A stretch of DNA of 20,967 nt from an uncultured Muribaculaceae bacterium. GTDB taxonomy: Bacteria; Bacteroidota; Bacteroidia; Bacteroidales; Muribaculaceae. Below are positions 1-9,500 of this stretch, one piece after another. The notes below the pieces were generated by a model. It worked only from the letters and a program-made list of their open reading frames with translations. It was not told the DNA's origin and did no database searches. The stretch covers positions 1-20,967 of the forward strand of contig CAJUBC010000042.1 of NCBI GenBank assembly GCA_910584545.1. The letters are read 5' to 3'. The translations under genes and the position numbers were made by a program. How positions within the stretch are numbered: position 1 is the stretch's first letter; each line of letters begins with the position of its first letter.

Positions 1-25
1 TCAAACGCAAAAACAAAGGAATACG

Positions 26-1498
26 ATGAAACGGATTTCCATGACAGCAGCGTTGCTGCTGACCATAGCAGCCGGCATGGCGGCCGCGACTCGCGCGCGC
101 GGAGGCATTTCGTATGATGCCACGGATCTGCGCGTGCACGACGGCAATCTGCTGGTGACGATACTTTTCAAACTCGATTCGCTCAACCTCGACACCGACC
201 GCCAGCTTTACTTCACTCCCGTGGTGGAGGATGGAGCGGGCAACGACGAGGTGCTCCCCTCTCTGCTTGTGAACGGGCGCAACATGCATTACGCATACCG
301 CCGCGGCTCGCTGCGGAAGACGGAGCTTCGCGAACACAACATCGGACAGGAGGTACGCCGCATGAACGGACGTCCACAGACCGTCGAATACCGCGCCTCG
401 GTTCCCGCCGACAGCTGGATGCTCTCGCAATCGGCGGCCATCCGCGTGGTGACCGACACCTGCGGCTGCGGCGTGCGCAGCGGCCGCAACCTCGGCAACC
501 CGTTGCTGATGTGCCTGAACCCTGCGCCGAAGATGCGCACGGTGTTCATCACCCCGGAGGTTACTCCGCTCCCCGTCATAGCCCACGAGGGGAAGGCCCG
601 CGTGCAGTTCGAGGTCGACAAGACCGAGCTCCATGCCGAGCCCTACCGCTGCCGCAACGGCCAGCGCATCGACAACCGCGCACAGCTGCGCGTCATCGAC
701 GACTCCGTGAAGTACGCACTATCCAACCCCGACGTGGAGATCGCCTCCATAGGTGTGTGCGGTTACGCATCGCCGGAGTCTCCTTACCTGCATAACGAAT
801 ACCTCTCCACCAACCGTTCGCGCGCTCTGGCCGAATATCTCGGCGCGAAATACAATCTTCCCGCCGACAGGAGCACCTACAGCTCGGTGGCGGAGAACTG
901 GGGAGAGTTCCGACAGATAGTCGACACGGCAAGCGCGCTCACCGCCCAGCAGAGACGCGACCTGCTCGCGCTGATCGACCGCCCCACCTACGGACCGTCG
1001 GACTTCGACGCCAAGGAGCGGGAGCTGAAGAGCGACCCGAAATTCGCCAAACTCTACCGCGACGTGATCCTGCCGAAATGGTTCCCGACACTCCGTGCCA
1101 CCACATTCGTGATCAACACGCGCCTGAAGCCGATGAGCGACGAGCGCCTCGCCGAGGTGATGGAGAAGAATCCGCAGATGATGTCGCTCAACCAGATGAT
1201 GCGCGTGGCAAGACTTTATCCCGAAGGCAGCGAGAAGTTCAACCGCGCCATCGAGACCGCGCTCAAGTATTATCCCGACGACAGGACGGCCAACCTCAAC
1301 GGAGCCGTGGCGGCGATCCAGCGCGGCGATTTCGACGAGGCAAACAGACTGCTTGATAAAGCCGGCGAAACACCGGAGGCATACAACGCCCGGGGCGTGA
1401 TCGCCACCAACAGCGGCGACTTCAGACTCGCCCGAGAACTGTTCCTCAAAGCCGGAGAACTTCCGGAAGCGATCAAAAACCTCAATCTCCTTGATTGA
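26..1498 (+). CDS. DUF3868/OmpA-like/TPR protein of a type V pilus operon
   Basis: Predicted periplasmic or outer-membrane-associated protein of 490 residues. A cleavable signal peptide covers about residues 1-20. Residues 25-175 look like the DUF3868 domain usually found next to Mfa-type fimbrial genes, and include a Cys-Gly-Cys at 146-148. Residues 190-300 resemble an OmpA/MotB peptidoglycan-binding domain, with GYASPES at 246-252 and NRSRAL at 263-268. The C-terminus (about 400-490) contains short helical repeats of TPR type (AETA/GDFDEAN-like units at 430-480). An AAAGGA stretch lies a few bases before the ATG. The major pilin starts 37 bases downstream on the same strand, so the two are probably co-transcribed. 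The family association with pili is known, but its biochemical role is not; anchoring the assembly machinery to peptidoglycan is my inference. Family call is by pattern recognition without a profile search. Confidence 0.85.
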   Translation: MKRISMTAALLLTIAAGMAAATRARGGISYDATDLRVHDGNLLVTILFKLDSLNLDTDRQLYFTPVVEDGAGNDEVLPSLLVNGRNMHYAYRRGSLRKTELREHNIGQEVRRMNGRPQTVEYRASVPADSWMLSQSAAIRVVTDTCGCGVRSGRNLGNPLLMCLNPAPKMRTVFITPEVTPLPVIAHEGKARVQFEVDKTELHAEPYRCRNGQRIDNRAQLRVIDDSVKYALSNPDVEIASIGVCGYASPESPYLHNEYLSTNRSRALAEYLGAKYNLPADRSTYSSVAENWGEFRQIVDTASALTAQQRRDLLALIDRPTYGPSDFDAKERELKSDPKFAKLYRDVILPKWFPTLRATTFVINTRLKPMSDERLAEVMEKNPQMMSLNQMMRVARLYPEGSEKFNRAIETALKYYPDDRTANLNGAVAAIQRGDFDEANRLLDKAGETPEAYNARGVIATNSGDFRLARELFLKAGELPEAIKNLNLLD

Positions 1499-1535
1499 AC
1501 TGAAATAAATAACAAAAACATAACAATTTCAAAGA
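1499..1535 (+). promoter_or_regulatory. A-rich translation leader of the major pilin gene
   Basis: The 37-base spacer before the major pilin has 23 A and only 2 G, and no Shine-Dalgarno-like purine block. Highly translated Bacteroidetes genes commonly use A-rich, unstructured leaders instead of a Shine-Dalgarno, so this probably supports strong translation of the pilin. I see no TAnnTTTG promoter element in it, so the gene is probably read from an upstream promoter outside the window. Confidence 0.5.
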
Positions 1536-3338
1536 ATGAAAAGCATTATCAAGTATTCGTTCGCGCTTGCAGCGACGGCCATGATGATGACCGCATGCTC
1601 CAGCGATGAACCCGCGACTCCCGACAACGGTTTCGTACCCGGGGAGAGCGCGTATCTCAACGTGCAGCTGCGCACCACCGACGACCTTACCCGCGCCGGC
1701 GAAGGGACTGACATCACAACTCCTCCTACCGAAGGCTTCGAGGATGGAACCGGCAATGAGAGCACGGTAAGCTCCGCTTATTTCTACTTCTTCGACGCCA
1801 ACGGCATCTATGTCGGCCAGTCGAACATCTGGGGTGGCAAAGCTTCCGGCGAAAATCCCAACATCGAGTTCAAGAGCAACAGCGTTGTCGTTCTCGACAA
1901 CCTGAAGGGCAACTCCTATCCTACCTATATGGTGACTGTGCTCAACGGCACTCCGTATCCTAACTCCGATCTCGGCGGCAAGACTCTCGCAGAATTCAGC
2001 CGAGACCTCACCAACTGGGGAACCAACGCCGCAAACGGCTTCGTGATGGCTACCACCAGCTACTTCGACGCATCCGGCACCGACAAGAATCACGTAGACT
2101 TCGGAGCTGGAAACATTCCGACATACTACGCGACCAAGCTTGACGCAAGCAACTTCGCACAGTCCGAAGAAGCGGCTCTCGCCACCGTACCGGCAGTAGT
2201 ATATGTGGAGCGTCTCGCAGCCCGCGTGAAGCTCACAACTCCCAGCGGCAAAGACACGTTCCCCATCGATGTCACAGTGATGGGTGCTGACAAGGACAAT
2301 CCTTCGCTCGGCACAGGCGAGACCTCCGCAGGAACCAAACTCCAGGTGAAGATCCTCGGCTGGTATCTCAACGGCGTACAGCAGAACTCCTATCTGCTCA
2401 AGCAGTTCGGAAGCTGGACTTCGGCGGCAAGCCTTACTGACGTAAACAACTGGGCATGGAACGTTCCCGGCTACCACCGCAGCTTCTGGGGCCAGGGTGT
2501 GAAGTACGGCGAACTGGCTGACACAGACCTTCTCTACTATACATGGGAAGGCGCTTCCAACAAGGGAATAGGTGAAGTGGCTTACTGCAACGAGAACACC
2601 ACGAACAAGACAAACCTGACCGTGCCCGGAAACGCCAACCCCAACCAGCAGCTCCTCACATCGGTTGTGGTCAAGGCCGAGGTTCAGTATGCCGACGGAG
2701 AAAAGGCGGGACAGGCAGTTGATATGGTAGAGCACAACGGAGTATACTTCGAGAAGACAAGCTTCCTCAAGTATATCCTCGGTATCGCCAACACCAAAGG
2801 CCAGCTCAACTACTACACAAGGACCGGAAATGAGACAGACGGCTATACCTATACTCAGGTTGGTCCCGCATACTTCCAGCTCGCCGGTAACAATAACCAC
2901 GTGTATGTAAAGAAAAGCTCTACATTCCCCGCAAATAGCCAGCTCTGGATGAAGGGCGCCGACGGCAAGTACACACAGACGGGTGTCGATGCATCGGGCC
3001 TCGACGATCAGCTCAAGGCCATCAACGCCAGCGACAAGACCACGGCGTTCACCGGTGGCGCGATGTACTACAACATCCCCATCCGGCACCTCAACACCAT
3101 TACCCGGGATGCCGACAAAAAGCTTACCGCATATTACGAAGGCAGCTACGGTGTTGTCCGCAACCACGCTTACACTGTCAACATCACCAGCGTGAAGCGT
3201 CTCGGCTACGGTGTGTTCAACAAGGACTCCGAGAATATCAAACCGACTCCCACTCCTCCTGAGGATCCCAACTGGTTCCTCGGAGCCACAATCAACGTCC
3301 TGAGTTGGAAGATCGTGACTTCCAACGTGGAACTCTGA
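1536..3338 (+). CDS. Mfa1-type major fimbrial subunit (type V pilus shaft)
   Basis: Fimbrillin of 600 residues, the likely shaft subunit of a type V pilus on the cell surface. The signal peptide ends at lipoprotein Cys21 (MTAC). A short linker leads to LTRAG at 51-55, a candidate Arg-specific maturation site at Arg53, followed by the first fimbrillin beta strands (AYFYFFDANG). The C-terminal fimbrillin domain is recognisable from VRNHAYTVNI at 541-550 and from the last strand ending in ATINVLSWKI...NVEL. In this family an outer-membrane lipoprotein precursor is cut by a trypsin-like protease and polymerises by strand exchange; that mechanism is known for Porphyromonas and inferred here. The gene is followed by two hairpins and then the anchor gene. 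It is not certain whether Mfa1 or FimA is the closer relative; the C-terminal pattern favours Mfa1. Confidence 0.88.
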   Translation: MKSIIKYSFALAATAMMMTACSSDEPATPDNGFVPGESAYLNVQLRTTDDLTRAGEGTDITTPPTEGFEDGTGNESTVSSAYFYFFDANGIYVGQSNIWGGKASGENPNIEFKSNSVVVLDNLKGNSYPTYMVTVLNGTPYPNSDLGGKTLAEFSRDLTNWGTNAANGFVMATTSYFDASGTDKNHVDFGAGNIPTYYATKLDASNFAQSEEAALATVPAVVYVERLAARVKLTTPSGKDTFPIDVTVMGADKDNPSLGTGETSAGTKLQVKILGWYLNGVQQNSYLLKQFGSWTSAASLTDVNNWAWNVPGYHRSFWGQGVKYGELADTDLLYYTWEGASNKGIGEVAYCNENTTNKTNLTVPGNANPNQQLLTSVVVKAEVQYADGEKAGQAVDMVEHNGVYFEKTSFLKYILGIANTKGQLNYYTRTGNETDGYTYTQVGPAYFQLAGNNNHVYVKKSSTFPANSQLWMKGADGKYTQTGVDASGLDDQLKAINASDKTTAFTGGAMYYNIPIRHLNTITRDADKKLTAYYEGSYGVVRNHAYTVNITSVKRLGYGVFNKDSENIKPTPTPPEDPNWFLGATINVLSWKIVTSNVEL

Positions 3339-3385
3339 TGACACGGAACGCACATTCCTAATTTCATCATAATCCCAGTAATCTC

Positions 3386-3411
3386 GGTGCGGGTCCTGAC
3401 CGGCCCGCACC
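3386..3411 (+). promoter_or_regulatory. Intercistronic hairpin 1 between major pilin and anchor genes
   Basis: GGTGCGGG at 3386-3393 pairs perfectly with CCCGCACC at 3404-3411. A T-G and a C-G pair extend the stem inward, leaving a six-base loop. No T-run follows, so it is not a standard intrinsic terminator. It could protect the pilin mRNA from 3' decay or cause partial termination, giving more shaft than anchor protein. Confidence 0.55.
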
Positions 3412-3419
3412 GAACCAGA

Positions 3420-3436
3420 CCGGAGTGTTGCTCCGG
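3420..3436 (+). promoter_or_regulatory. Intercistronic hairpin 2 between major pilin and anchor genes
   Basis: CCGGAG at 3420-3425 pairs with CTCCGG at 3431-3436 around the five-base loop TGTTG. It lies eight bases after hairpin 1 and 34 bases before the anchor ATG. No T-run follows. Together with hairpin 1 it makes up most of the 132-base non-coding gap between the two genes. Confidence 0.5.
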
Positions 3437-3470
3437 AAACTCTCCTACAAAGCACCTAACAGAAGTGACA

Positions 3471-4541
3471 ATGACTCTTACAGCAACGATATTCAGGAAA
3501 TTATTCGGACATGCGGGTAAAGCGGCCCTCTTTGCCATGGCCCTGACTCTCACGGCATGCGACAGCATGATCTATGACCATGACGACGATTGCGACCCCG
3601 TCTACAAGGTCCGCTTCCGTTACGACTACAACCTCAAGAAAGCCGACGCATTCCCAAGCGAGGTGAATGCAGTGACCCTCTACGTGATAGACCCCGCCAC
3701 CGGTGAAGTGGTCTGGCAGAAGACAGATGACTCCGAGGCCGTGCGTCAGGAGGGATACATGATGGACATCGAGGGACTGGAGCCGGGCGACTACAAGCTG
3801 CTTGCATGGGCCGGCGACGGCCATAACGGCTCGCCGCATTTCACGATGGGCACCGGCACACACGACCATCACCTCACAGCGCGCATCAACCGCGCCGAGG
3901 GCGGCATAGTCAACACCGACCTGCACCGTCTATACAAGGACCTCGATTTCGAGTATGAGACGAGGGAGTTCCCGAAGTCATGGGGCACACATGTGCAGAC
4001 CGTCCGGCTGATGAAGAACACCAACGACATCCACGTGGTGCTCCAGCATCTCAGCGGCGAACCGGTGGACCCGAATCTCTTCACCTACGAGATAGAGGAG
4101 GCGAATGGCTCGATGGACCACACCAACCAGTTGACCGACGACGAGACGCTCACCTACCGTCCCTGGCGCGTGCGCGCCGGACTCGCTACCGGTTTCGTTC
4201 CTGAAACCATAGAGGAGTCGAAATTCTCGTGTGCCATAGCCGACTTCACCGTCGGCCGCATGATGGCGGCCCGCAAGATGTGGCTAACCATCCGCAAGAA
4301 AGAGCAGCCGGCCGAGAGTCGCGCCGCCAACCAGGATGACAACTTGGTGGCCCGCATACCGGTGATCGACTATTCGCTTCTGGTGAAGGGCCATTACGAG
4401 AACATGCCCGACCAGGAGTACCTCGACCGTCAGGATGACTACTCGATGGTGTTCTTCCTCGACGACGACATGCGCTGGATCAACGCCTACATCTATGTCA
4501 ACGCATGGATGGTGGTTCCTCCGCAGGATACCGAGATGTAA
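3471..4541 (+). CDS. FimB/Mfa2-type pilus anchor lipoprotein
   Basis: Lipoprotein of 356 residues, likely the base subunit that anchors the pilus in the outer membrane and limits its length. The signal peptide ends in a good lipobox, LTAC, with lipid-attachment Cys30. It is followed by an acidic stretch and the signature pattern of the family: a second Cys at 41, then VRFRYDYN at 47-54 and the TLYVIDPATGE strand. The ATG at 3471 is preferred over an in-frame GTG at 3387, because the latter would begin inside hairpin 1 and would place 28 polar residues before the signal peptide. There is no Arg processing site between the lipid Cys and the first strand, as expected for an anchor that is not cleaved (inference). 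The next gene starts 36 bases later. Confidence 0.88.
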   Translation: MTLTATIFRKLFGHAGKAALFAMALTLTACDSMIYDHDDDCDPVYKVRFRYDYNLKKADAFPSEVNAVTLYVIDPATGEVVWQKTDDSEAVRQEGYMMDIEGLEPGDYKLLAWAGDGHNGSPHFTMGTGTHDHHLTARINRAEGGIVNTDLHRLYKDLDFEYETREFPKSWGTHVQTVRLMKNTNDIHVVLQHLSGEPVDPNLFTYEIEEANGSMDHTNQLTDDETLTYRPWRVRAGLATGFVPETIEESKFSCAIADFTVGRMMAARKMWLTIRKKEQPAESRAANQDDNLVARIPVIDYSLLVKGHYENMPDQEYLDRQDDYSMVFFLDDDMRWINAYIYVNAWMVVPPQDTEM

Positions 4542-4560
4542 GTACAGAAATGTAAATCTA

Positions 4561-4567
4561 AGGAAGG
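4561..4567 (+). promoter_or_regulatory. Shine-Dalgarno-like site of the accessory pilin gene
   Basis: AGGAAGG lies ten bases before the ATG at 4578. This purine-rich site is unusually clear for this operon, whose major pilin gene has none, and it supports the chosen start. Confidence 0.55.
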
Positions 4568-4577
4568 ATTTGTATAA

Positions 4578-6512
4578 ATGAAAAAAACAAGGATTGACAT
4601 ATTAGCCCGTATCGCTGTGCTTCCGGCATTGGTTCTGCTGATGTCGCTGGCTGGTTGCGGCCTTGTCTTCGACGAGGATGAGAACCGCACCTCTGCTGAC
4701 GGTATGGCCACGCTGATCCTCCACATAGCCACAAGCCGCGAGGGGACCGCCTCCCTGTCCGGAGGCTCCTCCACGCCATCGCCGGGGGCGAAGAATACGC
4801 GGGGAGTGACAGTCAACACCGGCGACTACAACAAGCCGCAGGCCGGCGAACTGATGCGCACCCTGCGCGTAATCATCGCCAACGGCGCCGGTCAGGTGGA
4901 GCACAATCTCTTCTTCGACAATCTCGGGGGCGAGATCAACGACGGCAACGGCATAGACCAGGTGAAGACCACCGACCAGGTAAAGGTGATCGGCAATGAC
5001 CGCAAGACCATCTATCTGATAGCCAACGAAGGAGCGATCACACTTGAAGGCGATGAGCCAGATGCCTCGAAGCTGCTCGGTTCTTTCACCACCGGCACCG
5101 ACATCGACGAGGCGGCGATGAAGTCGCTCGTCCTCATGGCCGACAAACATAAAGCGGACTGGAACGACGATACCAAGCGGCTACTCCCGATCACCAATAT
5201 CGAATACTTCGACGTAGGTAAACCATACGAGGAACCTTACACGGCAAATCTGTTCGTACACCGCGCTGCGGTGAAGTTCACGTTCCTCTTCAACAACGAA
5301 ACCAATCTCCCGCTGAGCCTTGACTCCATCCTGCTGATCGGGGACTCGGACCGCGAGTTTCTCTTCCCCAACGCGGACGGCTATACGGATTACGACAAGC
5401 CGGACAACATGTACCGTCCCACGGTATACCACACGCCGGCGGGAACCAATTTCCGTCAGGCGCGCGAAAAGATGGGGTTCGATATTCCGTCGAAGCAACC
5501 CGGTTTCAGGGTACCCCGCTCCCTCTATTTCACCGAGGGCTCGAGACTTCTCGGCACCCATATCCAGGGTAAGGAGACCATCGAGGATGTCTACAAGGTG
5601 GCGGTTGTGATCAACGGAGTGCGTACCCCATGGCGCAAGCTCGACTGGTTCTATCCCGAGAACCCGACAGAGATGAAGGAGATGACAGACATCCCACGCA
5701 ACACGCACGTCGTGGTGCAGTTCACGCTCACCCCAAGAGGATTGTCGGCAGTGGCCTGTGTCCAGCCGTATGCGGAACAGAAAGTGGCTCCATTCTTCGG
5801 ACTTGAGAGAGACAAAGACGGCAACCTTATCAGATGGCACGAGGACGACGGCACATTCTGGGCCGACAATCCCCGTTACGGCATCGATGGCGACACCCGA
5901 CAGTATATCCATGAAGACATCGACGGCGATGAAATCATCAAGAGATTCGAGGACGGTTCTTTCTACTGCGTGGAGCGTATTTACCGCGATTGGATTCACG
6001 GGGATGACGAGCAGGATTCAGAGTATTATTTTGAAAAAGACCGAGCCGGAGGCAATATGATCATCATACGCAACAATACCAATGTAGATGATGACCGCAT
6101 CGTGCATAAATCGCCTTCGGACCATCCGAAGGACCATCCGGTAAGCGAGAGACCCCTCTTCGTAAAACTTACCGCGGCGTTCCACAAACGAAACGGGTAC
6201 ACGGACAAGACTCCTGTCGGCTGCCACATGATGGTGACATTCGACGCAAACGGGGTTGCCACGTTCTCGCGTCTCGATGCCGCAGGCGACTCGATAGTAC
6301 AGGCCAACGGCTACCAGTTCAAGGGGGAGGAATCTATGGACAAATGGACCAATACCTATCTGGTGAAGCACAAGACGGGCACGGACCCGGAAGGCAATGA
6401 CATATTTGTATTGCAGCTTAAATACCGCACCGGGAAAATACTTATAGACAATTATACCGCAGCGACAGCAGCTGCGTTTGTAAGGCCATCTGAAGAAGAA
6501 CTGGAAAGATAG
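4578..6512 (+). CDS. Fimbrillin-like accessory/tip-proximal pilus lipoprotein with C-terminal extension
   Basis: Lipoprotein of 644 residues, probably a minor pilus subunit. The lipobox is LAGC with Cys27. A Ser/Gly/Pro-rich linker leads to NTRG at 73-76, a candidate Arg75 maturation site, then fimbrillin-like strands (MRTLRVIIANGAG at 93-105 and HRAAVKFTFLFNN at 228-240). The fimbrillin core seems to end near residue 400, after IPRNTHVVVQ at 372-381 and VQPYAE at 395-400. About 240 further residues follow that I cannot assign; they are rich in Asp/Glu (DIDGDE, DDEQD, NVDDDR) and aromatic residues, and could be a separate adhesive or calcium-binding module. A purine-rich ribosome binding site precedes the gene. 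The stop overlaps an in-frame GTG of the next ORF, but I place that gene's start 14 bases further on. Homologues in other pilus operons are annotated only as fimbrial proteins. Confidence 0.75.
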   Translation: MKKTRIDILARIAVLPALVLLMSLAGCGLVFDEDENRTSADGMATLILHIATSREGTASLSGGSSTPSPGAKNTRGVTVNTGDYNKPQAGELMRTLRVIIANGAGQVEHNLFFDNLGGEINDGNGIDQVKTTDQVKVIGNDRKTIYLIANEGAITLEGDEPDASKLLGSFTTGTDIDEAAMKSLVLMADKHKADWNDDTKRLLPITNIEYFDVGKPYEEPYTANLFVHRAAVKFTFLFNNETNLPLSLDSILLIGDSDREFLFPNADGYTDYDKPDNMYRPTVYHTPAGTNFRQAREKMGFDIPSKQPGFRVPRSLYFTEGSRLLGTHIQGKETIEDVYKVAVVINGVRTPWRKLDWFYPENPTEMKEMTDIPRNTHVVVQFTLTPRGLSAVACVQPYAEQKVAPFFGLERDKDGNLIRWHEDDGTFWADNPRYGIDGDTRQYIHEDIDGDEIIKRFEDGSFYCVERIYRDWIHGDDEQDSEYYFEKDRAGGNMIIIRNNTNVDDDRIVHKSPSDHPKDHPVSERPLFVKLTAAFHKRNGYTDKTPVGCHMMVTFDANGVATFSRLDAAGDSIVQANGYQFKGEESMDKWTNTYLVKHKTGTDPEGNDIFVLQLKYRTGKILIDNYTAATAAAFVRPSEEELER

Positions 6513-6526
6513 TGATAGTATACAAA

Positions 6527-9500
6527 ATGAAGAGCATATCGAAATATCTATATATAGCTATTGTCGCGCTGCTCTCGTTCAGCACGGTTTCATGTGTTGA
6601 CGACCTGCTCGACGATCCGGGATTCATTCCCGATGGAGAGACCGACCTTACCGTAGAAGTGGATTTCACTCCTTTCTCCGCTATGGAGGTACGGTCGTTC
6701 CAGACCAACGTGCCAGGCAATCATCTTTCGAATATAGACGACCTGCTGGTGCTCATCTACGACAGCAACGGAGAAATCCTTCCCGGGGAGGACGGTTACC
6801 GCTACTTCACCAGAAGCGAACTTACCATCCATCCGGTAAAAAGAGACTCGCTTTCGGCCTCGAACAGAAACCCGGCCGAGGCGGAGACACAACGCGCGAC
6901 CTTCACGCTTAAAAACATGTCGTACGGACGCTACTATATGTATGCGCTTGCCAACATAGGGAAAGTGGGCAGCGACGGTGTCCGCGGCTCTTCGCTTGAT
7001 GCGATGCGGAACAGTTTCGCCGGACAGTATGATACTGTTGAGGACCTGCTCGCCATCTCGGTAGACTGGGATAATTCCAACGTACTCAACAACAGCCAGA
7101 TGTTCGGAGTTTTCACCGATGGCCGAGGAAGTGCCGTCAGCACGCCTGACAATGACGATCCGGATTCCAATCCGCTCTACAGAACCATCACCATCAACCG
7201 TCCCGACATAATGTGTCATTCCTGGCTGCGCCGCTGCGCGTCGAAAATCACTATCGATTTCGATGGTTCGGGGCTGCTTGAAAATACTTATGTCTATTTC
7301 AAACAGGCCACAGTGCACGACATAGCCAAGAGCTGCAAGCTTGGTATGCGCAACCAGATCAAATCAGAATCGGAGATGATCAGGAACCGAGGCAATCATT
7401 ACGGAGACTATCCTCATGACAACTACCGTCCCGACGGAAACGGCACACGCATACTCTACTCGCAGGAGTCCGATTACCTGAAATGGCCACATGTCGCAAA
7501 AGGTCAGAATTCACTGCATGAATTTACAGACGGCCTCGGCAACAAGGTCAGCGATTATCATTCCGAGACAGCACCGGCACTTTATCTCTTCGAGAACATG
7601 CAGGGAAAAGGCACAGAGGGTGTGAATGACAAAGAGATGAAGCCCGGTGACTATCCCGACCAGACGGTTGACGGCAAGGATGAGGAGAAAGACAACATGC
7701 AATATGGAAGTTACATAGAGGTCGAAGGCTATTATGACTATCACACGTCTCTGGAATCTTCCAAGGGTCATATTTTATACCGCTTCATGCTGGGGAAAGA
7801 CACGAAAATAAACTTCGACACCGAGCGCAACTATCACTACAAGCTGACGCTGAAAGTACGCGGCAAAGGAAACGATTACGACTGGCACATAGAGTATCAG
7901 GAAAAAGAAGGATTCCAAATCAGAGACCCCTATTTCATCTCATATCTTTATAACCATTCCTCCACAATCCCCTTCAAGTACACTCCGGCGGATCCTAACT
8001 GGGAAGTGTATAAGGTAGAGGCTGAAGTGGTAGCTAATAACTGGTGGCCTGACGGAGACGAGGATTATGCAAACAATGCCGTAAAAGAACAGGCGCCTCG
8101 AAAATCAGGAGGCTATAACTACAGCCTTGTAGATGATTTCGAAGGCAATAACACAACTGTCACTGACCAGAACGGCAGGAAGCGAAATAAATATCTCGGA
8201 AACGGATTCCTTTCCCTTTGGGAAGCGGATAAGACAAACCTTACAACTTCTGATACCGGAGGAAACTGGGGTTATAGCGATCCGAATAATAAGTCGATGA
8301 ATGATGACCATTATTACGGAATAAACGGCAAAGGGAATGGGCTTGACCGTGGCAGAAGGGTTTATTACTTCGATGGAAATAAGGAAGATCTCTCCCAAGA
8401 CCCCTCCAATAACGGAAAAGAATCCTATAAGATGAGGATTGACCCGGCGACTGGCGGATACGACATAAGCATTCCTATGTTCACAAGAGCTAAAAACCTT
8501 GTGAAGACTACATCATATACCGGAAGTAATCCGTTCATGGGTCATACGAGAACCGCTTTCATCCGCATCACAGTGTTTTTGAGGGATAAAACGACAAAAC
8601 AACATGTCAATACCGATAAGCAGATTGTACGCGTTGTCCAAGTGAAGCGTGTCGTGAATCCCACCGGTCTCTATAGGTCAGCAGGAAACAATGATTCCTT
8701 TAAAGTCGATCTCTTGGAGCTTGAGAGTGCATATGGAACCAATTTCAATGCAATAATTTCCAGAGGTCCGTGGCTGGCTGAAGTTCTCGGTCCGGATGAT
8801 TTCATCAAGCTGAACGGACGGCATAAGGTTATCCGCGGTTCAACAGACACGCCGATCTCTTTTGACATCAATTTCAACAAAATGAACCTTGACAATACTG
8901 TCAGAAGCGCCGCAGTGCGCATAAGGTATAACAACTATACATGCGTACACATTATTCTCGTACGGCAGGGTTATGCACCTCAGGAACTTGCAGGTACAAA
9001 ATGGAGGATATCCAATCTACGCCACAATGACCTCGCATCAACAGATTTTGACCCACGTGACGAAGGTTCATTATTCAAACGTGGAAATATAAATGACGCT
9101 ATCCACCCAGTAAATAATATACACAACAACAGCGTTGGAATTCCCTCATCTTTCCCTACCGGCACGCAAAGTTTCTATCTTAGCGCCTCTAATGGAAATC
9201 CCGCTGCGACCAAAACCTCTTGGACCGATTTTGATGGAGGAAGTAATTTCCCTTCATCGTCAAACGTAGTGGAGATGACTGATTTTGACAAACTCTATAC
9301 AAATCCTCATATTGAATTCGCTTTTGGAGTATTATATGCTGATGGCGCTACCAGAACAGCTTCCAATATCGAAGATGCATACGGATATTATTATGGTGAT
9401 GCGGATTGTGGTAAAAGAGGCATGAGAGGATTATTCGCATATTATTGGAATCCGGGCGGTGATGACGGATTCAACAATGACAAAGAAAACAATGCAAGAA

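Noticed and set aside
1..25. Invertible promoter or phase-switch upstream of the pilus operon
   Set aside because: Common in Bacteroides surface loci, but only 25 bases precede the first gene here and no inverted repeat can be seen.
1482..3455. 657-codon open frame antisense to the major pilin
   Set aside because: It mirrors the GC-rich sense gene almost exactly, has no signal or domain pattern, and runs through the intercistronic hairpins. A shadow of codon bias.
3387..3470. GTG-initiated extension of the anchor gene
   Set aside because: It would begin inside a hairpin and put polar residues before a normal signal peptide.
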